Shown here: positions 9,285 through 21,157 of the stretch, piece after piece | Layout of the letters: each line of letters opens with the position of its first letter | Position numbering within the stretch: position 1 is the stretch's first letter | Made by a program: the position numbers and the translations under genes | Notes under the pieces: model-generated | What the model saw: only the letters and a program-made list of their open reading frames with translations | Databases searched by the model: none | What the model was told of the DNA's origin: nothing | Assembly: GCF_900101015.1 (NCBI RefSeq) | Contig: NZ_FNFZ01000019.1 | Span: forward strand, 33,932-97,931 | DNA length: 64,000 nucleotides | Source: Sarcina sp. DSM 11001 | Lineage (GTDB): Bacteria > Bacillota > Clostridia > Lachnospirales > Lachnospiraceae | Direction of reading: 5' to 3'

Positions 9285-9338
9285 TTTATGGTCTGAGACT
9301 TTCAAATAAGATTTCAGGAACTGTTAACTTTGCGCAAA

Positions 9339-9366
9339 AGAGTCATGCTGGAACCAGCATGACTCT
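9339..9366 (-). terminator. Attenuating hairpin between rpmH and rnpA
   Basis: AGAGTCATGCTGG-AA-CCAGCATGACTCT is a perfect 13-bp inverted repeat. On the minus strand the stem ends in CTCTTTTGCGC, a short T run. It probably terminates part of the transcription beyond rpmH or protects the rpmH 3' end. Confidence 0.75.
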
Positions 9367-9402
9367 AACGTACTCTAACGTCCAGGAAACGGATACACCG
9401 GA

Positions 9403-9540
9403 TCAGACCGCGATCTGTTTTCTGCCTTTGCGCCTGCGTGCAGAAAGGACCTTTCTGCCGCCCTTGGTGCTCATTCTGGACAGGAAGCCGTGTACTTTAG
9501 CGCGCTGTCTTTTCTTGGGCTGGAATGTCATCTTTGCCAT
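9403..9540 (-). CDS. rpmH: 50S ribosomal protein L34
   Basis: The 45-residue product begins [19 protein letters not shown] and ends [12 protein letters not shown]34 is a short basic protein of the large subunit with the conserved PKKR and GFLSRM segments. ATG at 9540 follows AAGGAGGAA. It is the first gene of the leftward operon at the origin, the usual place of rpmH in bacteria, and has a strong promoter at 9835-9863. Confidence 0.98.
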   Translation of the reverse strand: MAKMTFQPKKRQRAKVHGFLSRMSTKGGRKVLSARRRKGRKQIAV

Positions 9541-9834
9541 TTATATTTCCTCCTTATTCCTAAAATATTGAGTTGACCGGGGACCTGCGATGATCAGGTA
9601 GATAACAGATCCTGAGGACCTGTCCGGGATCCTGAATGAAAGTCCCCTGCTTGCGATCCATCACTGCCGCGTGCGGCCGCGGCGGGAAAACTCCGAATAG
9701 TCGCATATCCTTTCTGTATCCGGAAAATCTGTGACGGCTGCTCCGGCACTTTCCAAAAACTGCCTCTGAGGCGTCGATACGGATACGGTTGCTGTTTCGG
9801 GCATAGTTTCCCCTGTAGAGACACTAACATTGCT

Positions 9835-9863
9835 ATTATATAGGAGAGTTTATCCAGAGTCAA
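9835..9863 (-). promoter_or_regulatory. rpmH promoter
   Basis: On the minus strand TTGACT, 17 bp, TATAAT: an almost perfect sigma-A promoter. A DnaA-box-like sequence (TCTGGATAAA, 9848-9857) lies in the spacer, so DnaA could affect it. Confidence 0.85.
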
Positions 9864-10224
9864 CAAATATTTTTTTCCACTTATCCACATGTTATCCACA
9901 CAAAAATGTGGATAACATACATATGCCTGAAAAATTCGAATATTTATTCGACACCAGATATGGAATATAAAAATTTTTTTTAGCAAAATGTTGTATATAA
10001 AAAGTTATCCACATTTCCACAAAATCAGGTTATTCTCATTTTCACTTATCCACAAATTGTGCATAACTTGTGGATAAGTTATCAATTCTTTCTCAATTTC
10101 TTGTCAAATACGCCAATTCACAAGGGTTTTTAATGTGTATAAGTCTTGTTTAAAACTTTGTGAAAATGAGTTTTCCTTTGTGTAAATATAGTTATTAACA
10201 TTGTTATCCACAAAATGTGGAAAA
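9848..10224. other. oriC: Chromosomal origin oriC, rpmH-dnaA intergenic DnaA-box cluster
   Basis: Perfect DnaA boxes TTATCCACA lie at 9881-9889, 9892-9900, 10005-10013, 10046-10054 and 10204-10212 on plus, and 9907-9915 and 10069-10077 on minus; near matches occur at 10059-10067 and 10216-10224. AT-rich tracts at 9925-10005 and 10080-10200 are candidate unwinding regions. The two boxes at 9892 and 9907 face each other across six bases. Confidence 0.93.
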
Positions 10225-10234
10225 CCTGCCTCGT

Positions 10235-10263
10235 TTGAAGTTTCCACATTTTTATTATATATT
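10235..10263 (+). promoter_or_regulatory. dnaA promoter
   Basis: TTGAAG, 17 bp, TATATT. A perfect DnaA box (10204-10212) and a near match (10216-10224) lie just upstream of the -35, which would allow autorepression. Transcription would start near 10270, just before the hairpin at 10276. Confidence 0.65.
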
Positions 10264-10275
10264 GATAACTGTTCT

Positions 10276-10308
10276 ATCGTTTCCGTTCACTCTCTGAACG
10301 GAAACGAT
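10276..10308 (+). promoter_or_regulatory. Perfect 14-bp inverted repeat in the dnaA leader
   Basis: ATCGTTTCCGTTCA, loop CTCTC, TGAACGGAAACGAT. It would form at the extreme 5' end of the dnaA mRNA, about 60 nt ahead of the ribosome-binding site. It may stabilise the transcript, attenuate it, or be a protein operator; no long T run follows. Confidence 0.7.
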
Positions 10309-10371
10309 ATGTTTTCCCGCCTGATCTGTCCCCGCCTTTATTCAGGTCTTTTTTTACTGCCGGAGGAATTT

Positions 10372-11739
10372 ATGAACGAAGAAATAATCAGACAAAGATG
10401 GCTGTGGATCAAAGAACATATCCACAATGAATACGGTCTGTCTAATATTTCCTATACAACCTGGATCAAAAATCTGGAGATCGCGGATATCCGGGACAAT
10501 GTCGTCTATATACGCATTCCCTCTGATAAGCCGATCATGCTTGATTATATTGTCAATAATTTTAAGGTTTTTTTCCAGATCACGATAACGGAAATGCTCG
10601 ATGAAGCCTATGATGTCGAGTTTCTGCTCCGGGATCAGGAAGGTCAGGAACCGGAACCTGAACAGGCCCCGGCTCCGGTCATCACCACTCAGCAGATTGA
10701 AAACGCGAATCTCAATCCCAAGTACCGCTTTGACACCTTTATCGTCGGCAGCAACAACAATTTTGCCCATTCTGCCTGTGTCGCGGTGGCGGAATCTCCG
10801 GGAAATACCTATAATCCCCTGTTTCTCTACGGCGGAGCCGGAATGGGAAAAACGCACCTTATGCATTCGATCGGCCACTATATCCTGGAGATGAATTCCT
10901 CCATGCGTGTCCTCTATGTCACCAGCGAGCAGTTCACCAATGAAGTGATCGAATCCATCAGAAGCGGTAATGCCACGTCCATGGCAAGACTCCGCGACAA
11001 GTACAGGACTGTGGATGTCCTGCTCATCGACGATATCCAATTTATAATAGGAAAAGAATCCACTCAGGAGGAGTTTTTCCACACATTTAACGAGCTCCAC
11101 CAGGCAGGAAAACAGATCGTTCTTTCCTCTGACCGTCCGCCCAAGGAGATGGTGACCCTCGATGAGCGCTTCCGCTCCCGTTTTGAATGGGGCCTGATCG
11201 CGGATATCCAGCCCCCGGATTATGAGACCCGCATGGCGATCCTGAAAAAAAACGCGGAGGCGACAGGAAAGCATTTTGATGACGAGATCCTTCAGTATAT
11301 AGCTGCCAATATCAAGTCCAACATCCGTGAACTTGAGGGGGCCATCCTCAAGATCATGGCTTATTCCAGACTCAGGAATTCAGAACCCAGCCTGACCATA
11401 GCCAGAGAGGCCCTCAAGGATATCATCGATCCGGACAAACAGAATATCATCACGCCGGAGATGATCATGCGTGTGGTCTGTGAGCACTACGATGTGAGGA
11501 GCAGCAATATCCTTTCCAGAAAAAAGAATGCCGCCGTCGTGGTCCCCCGTCACGTGATCATGTACATCTGTAGAGAATATACAGATGCCACCCTTGAACA
11601 GGTCGCGTATCTTCTGGGCAAGAGAGATCACTCTACAGTCATACACGGCGTCGAAAAGATCAAAAAAGAGATCGAGACGAATAGTGAACTTCGTGGAAAT
11701 GTGGAAATCATCCTCAAAAAGCTCAACATAACTCCCTGA
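10372..11739 (+). CDS. dnaA: Chromosomal replication initiator DnaA
   Basis: Binds DnaA boxes and melts oriC. Domain I (residues 1-80), a short Glu/Pro linker, AAA+ domain with P-loop GGAGMGKTHL (154-163) and Walker B LLIDDIQF, sensor motifs, and the domain IV helix-turn-helix ending REYTDATLEQVAYLLGKRDHSTV. The 455-residue length is normal. ATG at 10372 has GGAGG six bases upstream; the frame is open for 57 codons further but that DNA contains the oriC boxes, promoter and hairpin. First gene of the rightward replication operon. Confidence 0.98.
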   Translation: MNEEIIRQRWLWIKEHIHNEYGLSNISYTTWIKNLEIADIRDNVVYIRIPSDKPIMLDYIVNNFKVFFQITITEMLDEAYDVEFLLRDQEGQEPEPEQAPAPVITTQQIENANLNPKYRFDTFIVGSNNNFAHSACVAVAESPGNTYNPLFLYGGAGMGKTHLMHSIGHYILEMNSSMRVLYVTSEQFTNEVIESIRSGNATSMARLRDKYRTVDVLLIDDIQFIIGKESTQEEFFHTFNELHQAGKQIVLSSDRPPKEMVTLDERFRSRFEWGLIADIQPPDYETRMAILKKNAEATGKHFDDEILQYIAANIKSNIRELEGAILKIMAYSRLRNSEPSLTIAREALKDIIDPDKQNIITPEMIMRVVCEHYDVRSSNILSRKKNAAVVVPRHVIMYICREYTDATLEQVAYLLGKRDHSTVIHGVEKIKKEIETNSELRGNVEIILKKLNITP

Positions 11740-11821
11740 CTGTCCTGCCTGACAAATGGCGGATGTGGATATCTTTTTCGATTTCCACACTCCTGTCCAC
11801 CCTGATTTCGGCAATGCCAGA

Positions 11822-11945
11822 TTGTATTTTACGGCATAAAAAGGTATAATATTGTAGGTTATACACATTTTCACATCGCCTATTATGTAAGAATACGATT
11901 TAACACTTTTTAAAGCGCGCACCCTGTTTTTTTCTTTTATGCACA
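11822..11945 (+). promoter_or_regulatory. dnaN promoter and second DnaA-box site
   Basis: In the 340-bp dnaA-dnaN gap, TTGTAT (11822), 17 bp, TATAAT (11845-11850) forms a good promoter. It is followed by DnaA boxes of the TTATNCACA form at 11859-11867 (TTATACACA) and 11937-11945 (TTATGCACA). This mirrors the bipartite origin of Bacillus subtilis. Nothing else is recognised in the gap. Confidence 0.7.
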
Positions 11946-12079
11946 TGCACGCCGATCATGACAGACAGGCTGACGATGATCAGGAACATCCGGAACGCAG
12001 AAATATTAAACAAGAATGTCAAACAGGAATATTAATCAAAAATAATAGACAATAATATTTAAGGGTACAAAAATATCTC

Positions 12080-13186
12080 ATGAAAATCAGAATTTCAAAA
12101 GAGAACCTGCTCAAATCCATACAGATCGTTTCCAGGGCCATACCAGGCAAGACCACGATGTCGATCATGCAGTGTATCATGATCAACGCATCGGGAATGG
12201 AGATCTGCCTGATCGCCAATGATATGGAGCTCGGGATCCAGACAGTGGCGCAGGGAATCATACTGGAGAGGGGAATGATCGCGGTCGATGCGCAGATCTT
12301 TTCAAACATCATCAGGAAGCTTCCCGACAATGACGTGGAGATCGGGACAGCCGGAGAAAGGGTCACGATCAAATGCGAGAACTCCAAATTCGTTATTCTG
12401 GGAAGAGAAGGAAATGATTTTCCTTTCCTTCCGGAAATTGACCGCACCTACGGGATCCGTCTCTCCCAGTTTACGCTCCGCGACATGATCACAAAGACGA
12501 TCTTTTCCATTTCCGGAAATGAGAGCAACGGCATGATGACCGGCGAACTGATGGAGATCATCGACCACCATATCCGCATGGTGGCTCTTGACGGACACAG
12601 GATCGCCACACGCAGGGCGCAGATGAAGGAGCCCTATGATGACCGGAAATCCATTCTTCCCGGCAAGACTCTTCAGGAGATCAGCAGGATCCTGAGCGGC
12701 GATACCGAAAAGAATGTGGATATCTTTTTTACGGATAAGCATGCTCTTTTTGAATTTGATGACACGATCGTGGTCTCTCGCCTGATCGAGGGGGAATATT
12801 ACAAGGTCGACAAGATGCTCTCCAGCAATTACAAGACAAGGGTCATCTGCAGGAGAAGAGATTTCCTGGATTGTCTGGACAGGGCCACGCTCCTCGTCAA
12901 GGAAGAGGATAAAAAACCGGTCATCATCATGATCAGGGATGATGAAATGGAGCTGCGGATCAATACGACCCTTGGCAGCATGGATGAAAAGATCGCCATC
13001 CGCAAGGAGGGGGAGGACCTGAATATCGGCTTTAATCCCCGGTTCCTCATCGATGCCCTCCGGGCGGTCGATGAAGAAGAGGTCACAATGTACCTGGTCA
13101 GCCCCAAGGCTCCCTGCTTTATCAGGGATGAGCAGGACATGTACTGCTATCTGATCCTTCCGGTAAACTTTATCACTATTGACTGA
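12080..13186 (+). CDS. dnaN: DNA polymerase III sliding clamp (beta subunit)
   Basis: A 368-residue protein with the three-fold repeated clamp fold, beginning MKIRISKENLLKSIQIVSRAI and ending YCYLILPVNFITID (the usual YLILPVR-type end). It forms a ring around DNA and tethers the replicative polymerase. AAGGG upstream is rather far from the ATG, so translation may be modest, but the start agrees with the family. It lies between dnaA and the S4 gene in the conserved operon and has its own promoter. Confidence 0.97.
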   Translation: MKIRISKENLLKSIQIVSRAIPGKTTMSIMQCIMINASGMEICLIANDMELGIQTVAQGIILERGMIAVDAQIFSNIIRKLPDNDVEIGTAGERVTIKCENSKFVILGREGNDFPFLPEIDRTYGIRLSQFTLRDMITKTIFSISGNESNGMMTGELMEIIDHHIRMVALDGHRIATRRAQMKEPYDDRKSILPGKTLQEISRILSGDTEKNVDIFFTDKHALFEFDDTIVVSRLIEGEYYKVDKMLSSNYKTRVICRRRDFLDCLDRATLLVKEEDKKPVIIMIRDDEMELRINTTLGSMDEKIAIRKEGEDLNIGFNPRFLIDALRAVDEEEVTMYLVSPKAPCFIRDEQDMYCYLILPVNFITID

Positions 13187-13326
13187 TCTATCCTGGTCAC
13201 TCCATGAAAAAACCGGAATGTTCCTCCTGCTTCTGTTGTAAAGATCAGGGTGGAACGATGAACTGATCAGTGGTCCGGTCAAAGATTTGATCAAGGATCT
13301 GTCAAAGAACAAGGATCTGTTGAAAA

Positions 13327-13554
13327 ATGGAAAAAGAAGTACGTATACACGATGAATTTATCAGGCTCGGGCAGGCTCTGAAGCTCGCCGGCATAGCACA
13401 GACAGGGATCGAGGCAAAGATCATGGTCACTTCAGGCGAAGTGATGGTGAACGGCGAACAGGAGACAAGGCGGGGCAGGAAGCTCCGTGATGGGGACAAA
13501 GTGGAGACAAAGACCGGTACCTTTGTCGTCAGGACCCCTTCCGAAAGTGTTTGA
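13327..13554 (+). CDS. yaaA: Small S4-domain RNA-binding protein (YaaA/YlmH-like RlbA)
   Basis: A 75-residue single S4 domain: FIRLGQALKLAGIAQTGIEAK, then VTSGEVMVNGEQETRRGRKLRDGDKVE, the typical alpha-L RNA-binding fold. In many Bacillota it sits between dnaN and recF, as here, and is thought to act on ribosomes or RNA. Its stop codon lies 11 bp before the recF ATG. The DNA just upstream (13285-13326) repeats AAGGATCTGT(C/T)AA, another small tandem array that supplies a distant AAGGA ribosome-binding site. Confidence 0.9.
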   Translation: MEKEVRIHDEFIRLGQALKLAGIAQTGIEAKIMVTSGEVMVNGEQETRRGRKLRDGDKVETKTGTFVVRTPSESV

Positions 13555-13565
13555 AAGAAGCTTTT

Positions 13566-14699
13566 ATGTATATCAGCAGCCTGGAACTGGCAGATTTCAG
13601 AAATATTGCTTCCCTGCACATGGAGTTTTCTCAGGGAACAAATATCCTGTACGGGGAGAACGCGCAGGGAAAGACCAATATTCTGGAATCGCTCTATATG
13701 TTATCCACCACAAAATCCCACCGCGGCGTCCGCGACAGGGACATGATCCGGTTCGGAAGGGAGGAATCCCATATCCGGAGCCTGATCATGAAGGGCGGAA
13801 TCGATTACCGCATCGACATGCATCTGCGAAAAAACAAGTCCAAGGGGATCGCAATCAACGGGCAGAGGATCAAAAAGGCCTCCGAGCTGATCGGGATCCT
13901 TCACATCGTATTTTTTTCGCCGGAGGATCTTGGAATCGTCAAAAACGGTCCTGCGGAGCGCAGAAGGTTTATGGACATGGAACTGTGTCAGCTGGATGCG
14001 TCCTATCTGCATAATCTGAATCAGTACAATAAAACAGTTGAAAACAGAAACAGGCTGCTGCGCGATATCTATATGTTTCCGGACCTGAAGGAGACATTGG
14101 ATGTGTGGGATGCCCAGCTCGTCAATTTCGGGAGTAAAATCATAGAGAGCCGCCGCCGGTTCATCCTGGATCTGAACGGGATCGTCGGGGAGATCCACGG
14201 GAAACTGTCGGGAGGAAGGGAGCATCTGTCTCTTTTGTATGAACCCAATACGGCCGCGGAAGACCTGGAGGAAAGGCTCCGCTTTTCGCGGGAGAGAGAT
14301 ATCCACATGAAGACGACCTCTACAGGTCCGCACAGGGATGATTTTTCCTTTATGGACGGTGAGATCGACCTGCGCAGATATGGTTCACAGGGGCAGCAGA
14401 GGACCTGCGCCCTCTCCTTAAAGCTCTCCGAGATCGATCTGGTAAAAAAAATGATCGGCCACCGCCCTGTACTCATGATGGACGATGTTTTATCCGAGCT
14501 TGACAGCGGGCGTCAGAATTATCTCCTCAATACGATAGGGGGGATCCAGACCTTTATCACCTGTACGGGCCTGGATGAATTTGTCAATAACCGGTTCAGG
14601 ATCGATCAGGTCTACAGGGTCGAAAACGGAATGTGTACAAAAAAACAGGAACCGGATATGACCGGACTGGAGAATGACATTGCGGTCCGGTCAGAATAA
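13566..14699 (+). CDS. recF: DNA replication and repair protein RecF
   Basis: SMC-like ATPase that helps load RecA at gaps. Walker A GENAQGKTN near residue 30, the signature region YGSQGQQRTCALSLKLSE and Walker B PVLMMDDVLSELD are all present, so it should be active. Length 377 is normal. The start at 13566 (MYISSLELADFRNI) fits the family and has GAAAG upstream; a TTG at 13551 would overlap the S4 gene. It is 55 bp from gyrB and in the replication operon. Confidence 0.97.
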   Translation: MYISSLELADFRNIASLHMEFSQGTNILYGENAQGKTNILESLYMLSTTKSHRGVRDRDMIRFGREESHIRSLIMKGGIDYRIDMHLRKNKSKGIAINGQRIKKASELIGILHIVFFSPEDLGIVKNGPAERRRFMDMELCQLDASYLHNLNQYNKTVENRNRLLRDIYMFPDLKETLDVWDAQLVNFGSKIIESRRRFILDLNGIVGEIHGKLSGGREHLSLLYEPNTAAEDLEERLRFSRERDIHMKTTSTGPHRDDFSFMDGEIDLRRYGSQGQQRTCALSLKLSEIDLVKKMIGHRPVLMMDDVLSELDSGRQNYLLNTIGGIQTFITCTGLDEFVNNRFRIDQVYRVENGMCTKKQEPDMTGLENDIAVRSE

Positions 14700-14733
14700 C
14701 TGTTTCCGGTCACACGCTGGCCAGTAACGATAA

Positions 14734-16791
<2,058 letters not shown>

Positions 16792-16863
16792 GGCCCAGGA
16801 CTTCCGGGAAGGTCCGGATCAGAGTCCTGACAGAGCAGGCATACAGGTACAGCGAGGAAAAGC

Positions 16864-19482
16864 ATGGACGACACTATTTTTGACCGTGTACAGGACGTAG
16901 ACCTGAAAAAGACAATGGAGAGCTCGTATATCGATTACGCCATGAGCGTGATCGCGCAGCGCGCGCTTCCGGATGTCCGCGACGGCTTGAAACCCGTTCA
17001 GCGGCGTATTCTGTATGCGATGAGCGAGCTCAATAACGGACCGGACAAGCCGCACAGAAAATGCGCGCGTATTGTCGGCGATACGATGGGTAAGTATCAC
17101 CCTCACGGCGACTCCTCGATCTACGGGTCGCTGGTCAACATGGCGCAGCCCTGGTCCATGCGCTATACCCTTGTGGACGGGCACGGAAATTTCGGCAGTG
17201 TGGACGGAGACGGCGCCGCGGCTATGCGTTATACGGAGGCCCGCCTGGCAAAGATCTCCATGGAGATGCTCGCGGACATAGGCAAGGACACTGTGACTTT
17301 TGTCCCCAACTTTGACGAAACGGAGAAAGAACCCTCTGTCCTGCCCAGCCGCTTCCCCAACCTCCTGGTAAACGGCACGACCGGTATCGCTGTCGGTATG
17401 GCGACAAACATTCCTCCCCACAATCTGCGGGAGGTAGTGGCGGGCGTCACAAAGATCATAGACAACAAAATAGAGGAGGACAGGGATACGGAGATCTCCG
17501 AGATCCTGCCCATCATCAAGGCGCCTGATTTTCCCACAGGCGGGATCATCATGGGCACCTCCGGAGCCGTTCAGGCCTATATGACCGGAAAAGGCAAGGT
17601 GGTCACCCGCGCCGTGACGGACATAGAGGCGATGAACAATGGCAAACACCGTATCGTCGTCACAGAACTCCCCTATCTGGTCAATAAAGCCAACCTGATC
17701 CAGAAGATCGCGGAGCTCGTCAAGAACAAGAAGATCGAGGGCATCACCGACCTGAGGGATGAGTCCGACCGGGAAGGTATGCGGGTCGTCATCGAGCTGA
17801 GGCACGACGCCAATCCCAATATCGTCCTGAACCGGCTCTTCAAGCACACCCAGATGCAGGATACCTTCGGCATCACCATGCTGGCCCTGGTCAACAACGA
17901 GCCCAAGGTCATGAACCTGCTGGAGATGCTGACCTATTACCTCCACCACCAGGAGGATGTCGTCACCCGCAGGACAAGATATGACCTCAACAAGGCGGAG
18001 GAACGCGACCATATCCTGCAGGGACTGCTCATCGCCCTCGACAATATAGATGAAGTCGTAAGGATCATCAGGGAGAGCCCCAATGTTCAGGCCGCCAAGA
18101 CGGGCCTGACCGAGCGGTTTGGTCTGGACGACGTCCAGGCCCAGGCTATTGTGGATATGCGCCTGAGAGCTCTGACAGGTCTGGAAAGAGAGAAGCTGGA
18201 GAAGGAACACCAGGATCTCCTGAAGAGGATCGAAGAGCTCAAAGAGATCCTCGCCGACCCCAAAAAACTCCTTGCCGTGATCAAAAATGAGATCAATATC
18301 ATCGCGGACAAGTACGGGGACGAACGCCGCAGCCGTATCGAGACGGATGCGGAGGACTTCCAGGTGGAGGACCTGATCAAGAACGAAAATGTCGTCATTG
18401 CCAGGACATCCCTGGGTTACATCAAGCGCATGACGGAGGACAATTTCCGCGTGCAGGGCAGGGGCGGCCGCGGTATCAAGGGCATGCAGACTCTGGACAA
18501 TGATTATATCGCCGACCTGCTCATGACCAGGACCCATGATACTATCATGTTCTTCACCAACCTCGGGCGCGCCTACCGCCTCAAGGCCTACAAGATCCCT
18601 GAGGCCAGCCGGGTGTCCAGAGGAACAGCGATTGTAAACCTCCTCAATCTTCTGCCGGAGGAAAAGGTCACGGCCATCATTCCGATCATGGATGAGAATG
18701 AGGACAAAAACAACCTGTTCATGGCGACCCGCAGGGGGATCGTCAAAAAGACTCCCCTGAGCGCCTTTGACAATATCCGCAATATAGGGATCATCGCCAT
18801 TAATCTCAGGGAGGACGACGAGCTCATCGATGTCAAGCAGACCAACGCCGACAACGATATCTTCCTGGTGACAGCGAAGGGAATGTGCATCCGCTTCCAT
18901 GAGACGGATGCCCGCGCCATGGGGCGCACGGCAGCCGGTGTCAAAGCCATTGATCTGGATAAAGATGACAAAGTAGTCGGCATGCAGATCGACACACAGG
19001 GGGATTATCTCCTCTTTGCCACTGAAAACGGCATGGGCAAGCGGACTTCCATGGAGGAATTCCGGTCGCAGAACCGCGGCGGCAAGGGACTCAAGTGTTA
19101 TCATGTCACGGAGAGGACTGGAAAACTGATCGGCGTTAAGGCAGTCACCGATGAACACGAGATCATGATGATCAATACAGCCGGCATCATCATCCAGCTC
19201 CGCGCCAGTGATTTCAACCCGATCGGAAGGATCACTTCCGGTGTCAAGATGATGAATCTCGACGAGGGTGTGAAGGTCGTCCAGATCGCGAAGGTGCGCG
19301 GAAGCGTGACCGACGATGAACCGAAAGAAGACGACCTCACAGAGAATGGCCTTACAGATAACGATTTTACAGATGTAGACCCTGCAGATAATGATCTTAC
19401 AGAGGATGAAGTTACAGACAGTGGATTTACAGACGACGGATCTGAGGAAGAAGAGGAAAACGGGCCGGATTCTGTCTCCTGA
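16864..19482 (+). CDS. gyrA: DNA gyrase subunit A
   Basis: DNA-cleaving subunit of gyrase. The active-site tyrosine is Tyr123 in [10 protein letters not shown] and the C-terminal beta-pinwheel has the GyrA box [11 protein letters not shown]. Length is 872 residues because of a tail after residue 820 made of seven near-identical acidic five-residue repeats. In the quinolone-contact helix, [12 protein letters not shown] keeps the serine that aligns with E. coli Ser83, but the position aligning with Asp87 is glycine (codon 88, GGG), where most bacteria have Asp or Glu. ATG at 16864 follows GAGGAAAAGC. Last gene of the replication operon. Confidence 0.97.
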   Translation: MDDTIFDRVQDVDLKKTMESSYIDYAMSVIAQRALPDVRDGLKPVQRRILYAMSELNNGPDKPHRKCARIVGDTMGKYHPHGDSSIYGSLVNMAQPWSMRYTLVDGHGNFGSVDGDGAAAMRYTEARLAKISMEMLADIGKDTVTFVPNFDETEKEPSVLPSRFPNLLVNGTTGIAVGMATNIPPHNLREVVAGVTKIIDNKIEEDRDTEISEILPIIKAPDFPTGGIIMGTSGAVQAYMTGKGKVVTRAVTDIEAMNNGKHRIVVTELPYLVNKANLIQKIAELVKNKKIEGITDLRDESDREGMRVVIELRHDANPNIVLNRLFKHTQMQDTFGITMLALVNNEPKVMNLLEMLTYYLHHQEDVVTRRTRYDLNKAEERDHILQGLLIALDNIDEVVRIIRESPNVQAAKTGLTERFGLDDVQAQAIVDMRLRALTGLEREKLEKEHQDLLKRIEELKEILADPKKLLAVIKNEINIIADKYGDERRSRIETDAEDFQVEDLIKNENVVIARTSLGYIKRMTEDNFRVQGRGGRGIKGMQTLDNDYIADLLMTRTHDTIMFFTNLGRAYRLKAYKIPEASRVSRGTAIVNLLNLLPEEKVTAIIPIMDENEDKNNLFMATRRGIVKKTPLSAFDNIRNIGIIAINLREDDELIDVKQTNADNDIFLVTAKGMCIRFHETDARAMGRTAAGVKAIDLDKDDKVVGMQIDTQGDYLLFATENGMGKRTSMEEFRSQNRGGKGLKCYHVTERTGKLIGVKAVTDEHEIMMINTAGIIIQLRASDFNPIGRITSGVKMMNLDEGVKVVQIAKVRGSVTDDEPKEDDLTENGLTDNDFTDVDPADNDLTEDEVTDSGFTDDGSEEEEENGPDSVS
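19333..19437 (+). repeat. Seven 15-bp coding repeats in the gyrA tail
   Basis: The unit GATCTTACAGATAAT (consensus) repeats seven times in frame and encodes variants of Asp-Leu-Thr-Asp/Glu-Asn. It gives GyrA a strongly acidic end; E. coli GyrA also has an acidic tail that tunes supercoiling, but without repeats. Confidence 0.85.
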
Positions 19483-19566
19483 TAAAAATGATATAAAAAC
19501 CTGTTTCTGTGTTCCCTGACAATCCAATAGGTTGCAAAAAATATACAAAAACAGGGAAAATACAGC

Positions 19567-19595
19567 TTGCGGCTTTGTTAAAATTTGCATAGAAT
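19567..19595 (+). promoter_or_regulatory. Thiolase promoter
   Basis: TTGCGG, 17 bp, TAGAAT, about 110 bp upstream of the thiolase start codon, which has a strong AAAGGAGGAACC ribosome-binding site. Confidence 0.55.
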
Positions 19596-19706
19596 AGTTA
19601 GTACAGATGTTGCAAATGCTTTAGAAGCAGATAACATTTTTTTCAAATGTATATCGTTCAGGATATCAAATGAAAAGTACACAAACCATCAAAGGAGGAA
19701 CCAAGT

Positions 19707-20888
19707 ATGTCTAAGAAAGTTGTTATTGCGGGTGCATGCCGTACTGCGATCGGTAAGATGGGCGGTGCTCTTTCCACAGTTCCTGCAACGGAGCTTGGTG
19801 CTATCGTCATCAAGGAAGCTCTGAAGCGCGCAAATGTACCCGCTGATCAGGTAGATGAAGTCATCATGGGCTGTGTTATTCAGGCTTCCCAGGGACAGAA
19901 CGTAGCTCGTCAGTGCACACTGAAAGCAGGCCTTCCTGTGACCTGCCCTGCTGTCACGATCAACGTTGTCTGCGGTTCCGGACTGAACGCGATCAACATG
20001 GCTGCAGAGATGATCAAGGCAGGCGATGCTGATATCGTTATCGCCGGCGGTACAGAGAATATGTCCATGGCTCCCTTCGCTCTGGAGAAGGGCCGTTATG
20101 GTTATCGTATGAACAATGGTGTCCTGGTCGATACCATGATCAAGGATGCTCTTTGGGATGCATTCAACAACTATCACATGATCAAGACTGCTGACAATGT
20201 AGCTGAGGAGTGGGGCCTGACCCGTGAAGAGCTCGATGAGTTCGCAGCAAACAGCCAGCAGAAGGCCGTTAAGGCTCAGGAGAACGGCTGGTTCGATAAA
20301 GAGATCGTTCCTGTTGAGATCAAGCAGAAGAAGAAAACTGTTATCTTTGACAAGGATGAAGGTCCTCGTCCCGGCACAACGGCAGAATCCCTCTCCGGCC
20401 TTCGCCCCATCAATCCGGGCGGCTTCGTAACAGCAGGTAATGCCTCCGGTATCAATGACGGCGCAGCAGCTGTTGTCGTTATGAGCGAAGAGAAGGCTAA
20501 AGAGCTCGGTGTCAAGGCACAGGTTGAGTGGCTCGGCGGCTGCCTGGGCGGCGTAGATCCCCGCATCATGGGTGTCGGCCCTGTCGAATCCACCACCAAG
20601 CTTCTCAAGAGACTCAACATGACCATCGATGATATCGATATCTATGAGGCAAATGAGGCATTTGCAGCACAGTCTGTAGCAGTAGGCAAGGATCTGAAGT
20701 TTGATCTTTCCAAGCTGAACCTGACCGGCGGTGCCATCGCCCTCGGACATCCCGTAGGCGCTTCCGGCTGCCGTATCTTCGTCACTCTGCTTAACAACAT
20801 GGAGAGGACAGGAGCCAAGGTCGGTCTTGCAACTCTCTGCATCGGCGGCGGCCAGGGTTGCTCCTGCATCGTCAAGGCACTTGACTGA
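19707..20888 (+). CDS. thlA: Acetyl-CoA acetyltransferase (thiolase)
   Basis: Condenses two acetyl-CoA to acetoacetyl-CoA, the entry to butyrate/crotonyl-CoA chemistry in clostridia, or runs in reverse. The nucleophilic Cys89 (VVCGSGLNA), the catalytic histidine in GHPVGASG (near 349) and the second cysteine in CIGGGQG (near 379) are present, and the 393-residue length is typical. It is a single-gene unit with a strong ribosome-binding site, its own promoter and a terminator; no other butyrate-pathway gene is beside it. Biased codon choice suggests high expression. Substrate range beyond C4 cannot be read from sequence. Confidence 0.95.
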   Translation: MSKKVVIAGACRTAIGKMGGALSTVPATELGAIVIKEALKRANVPADQVDEVIMGCVIQASQGQNVARQCTLKAGLPVTCPAVTINVVCGSGLNAINMAAEMIKAGDADIVIAGGTENMSMAPFALEKGRYGYRMNNGVLVDTMIKDALWDAFNNYHMIKTADNVAEEWGLTREELDEFAANSQQKAVKAQENGWFDKEIVPVEIKQKKKTVIFDKDEGPRPGTTAESLSGLRPINPGGFVTAGNASGINDGAAAVVVMSEEKAKELGVKAQVEWLGGCLGGVDPRIMGVGPVESTTKLLKRLNMTIDDIDIYEANEAFAAQSVAVGKDLKFDLSKLNLTGGAIALGHPVGASGCRIFVTLLNNMERTGAKVGLATLCIGGGQGCSCIVKALD

Positions 20889-20992
20889 TCACACAGTCCA
20901 CAGTTTGTCTGACAGATAGACAGGAGGGATTGCCCTTAAAGGGCAGACTTTTCCACTATTGAATTTCATAATTTCATTCTTTTATAAAAAGA

Positions 20993-21027
20993 GCAGGACC
21001 GGTTTTGTACCGATCCTGCCTTTTTAT
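20993..21027 (+). terminator. Rho-independent terminator after the thiolase
   Basis: GCAGGACCGGT, loop TTTGT, ACCGATCCTGC (one mismatch) followed by CTTTTTATTT. A smaller stem (TGCCCTT/AAGGGCA) lies at 20931-20946. Confidence 0.9.
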
Positions 21028-21157
21028 TTCAAATCTCAGATTATGATTGTAAGCGTCAAATAGTTAGTGTCTGGATTTTCCTGTCAGAGATGATCTTGTA
21101 GATCATTTCTGACAGATTTTCCGCATTTTTCACATTATCCCTGTTATTCGTATTATA

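Noticed and set aside
10201..10371. N-terminal extension of DnaA from 10201
   Set aside because: That DNA contains a DnaA box, the promoter and the leader hairpin; the ATG at 10372 has a proper ribosome-binding site.
16819..19590. 923-codon open frame on the minus strand across gyrA
   Set aside because: Antisense to a certain gene; the long opening reflects gyrA codon bias, and its composition matches no protein family.
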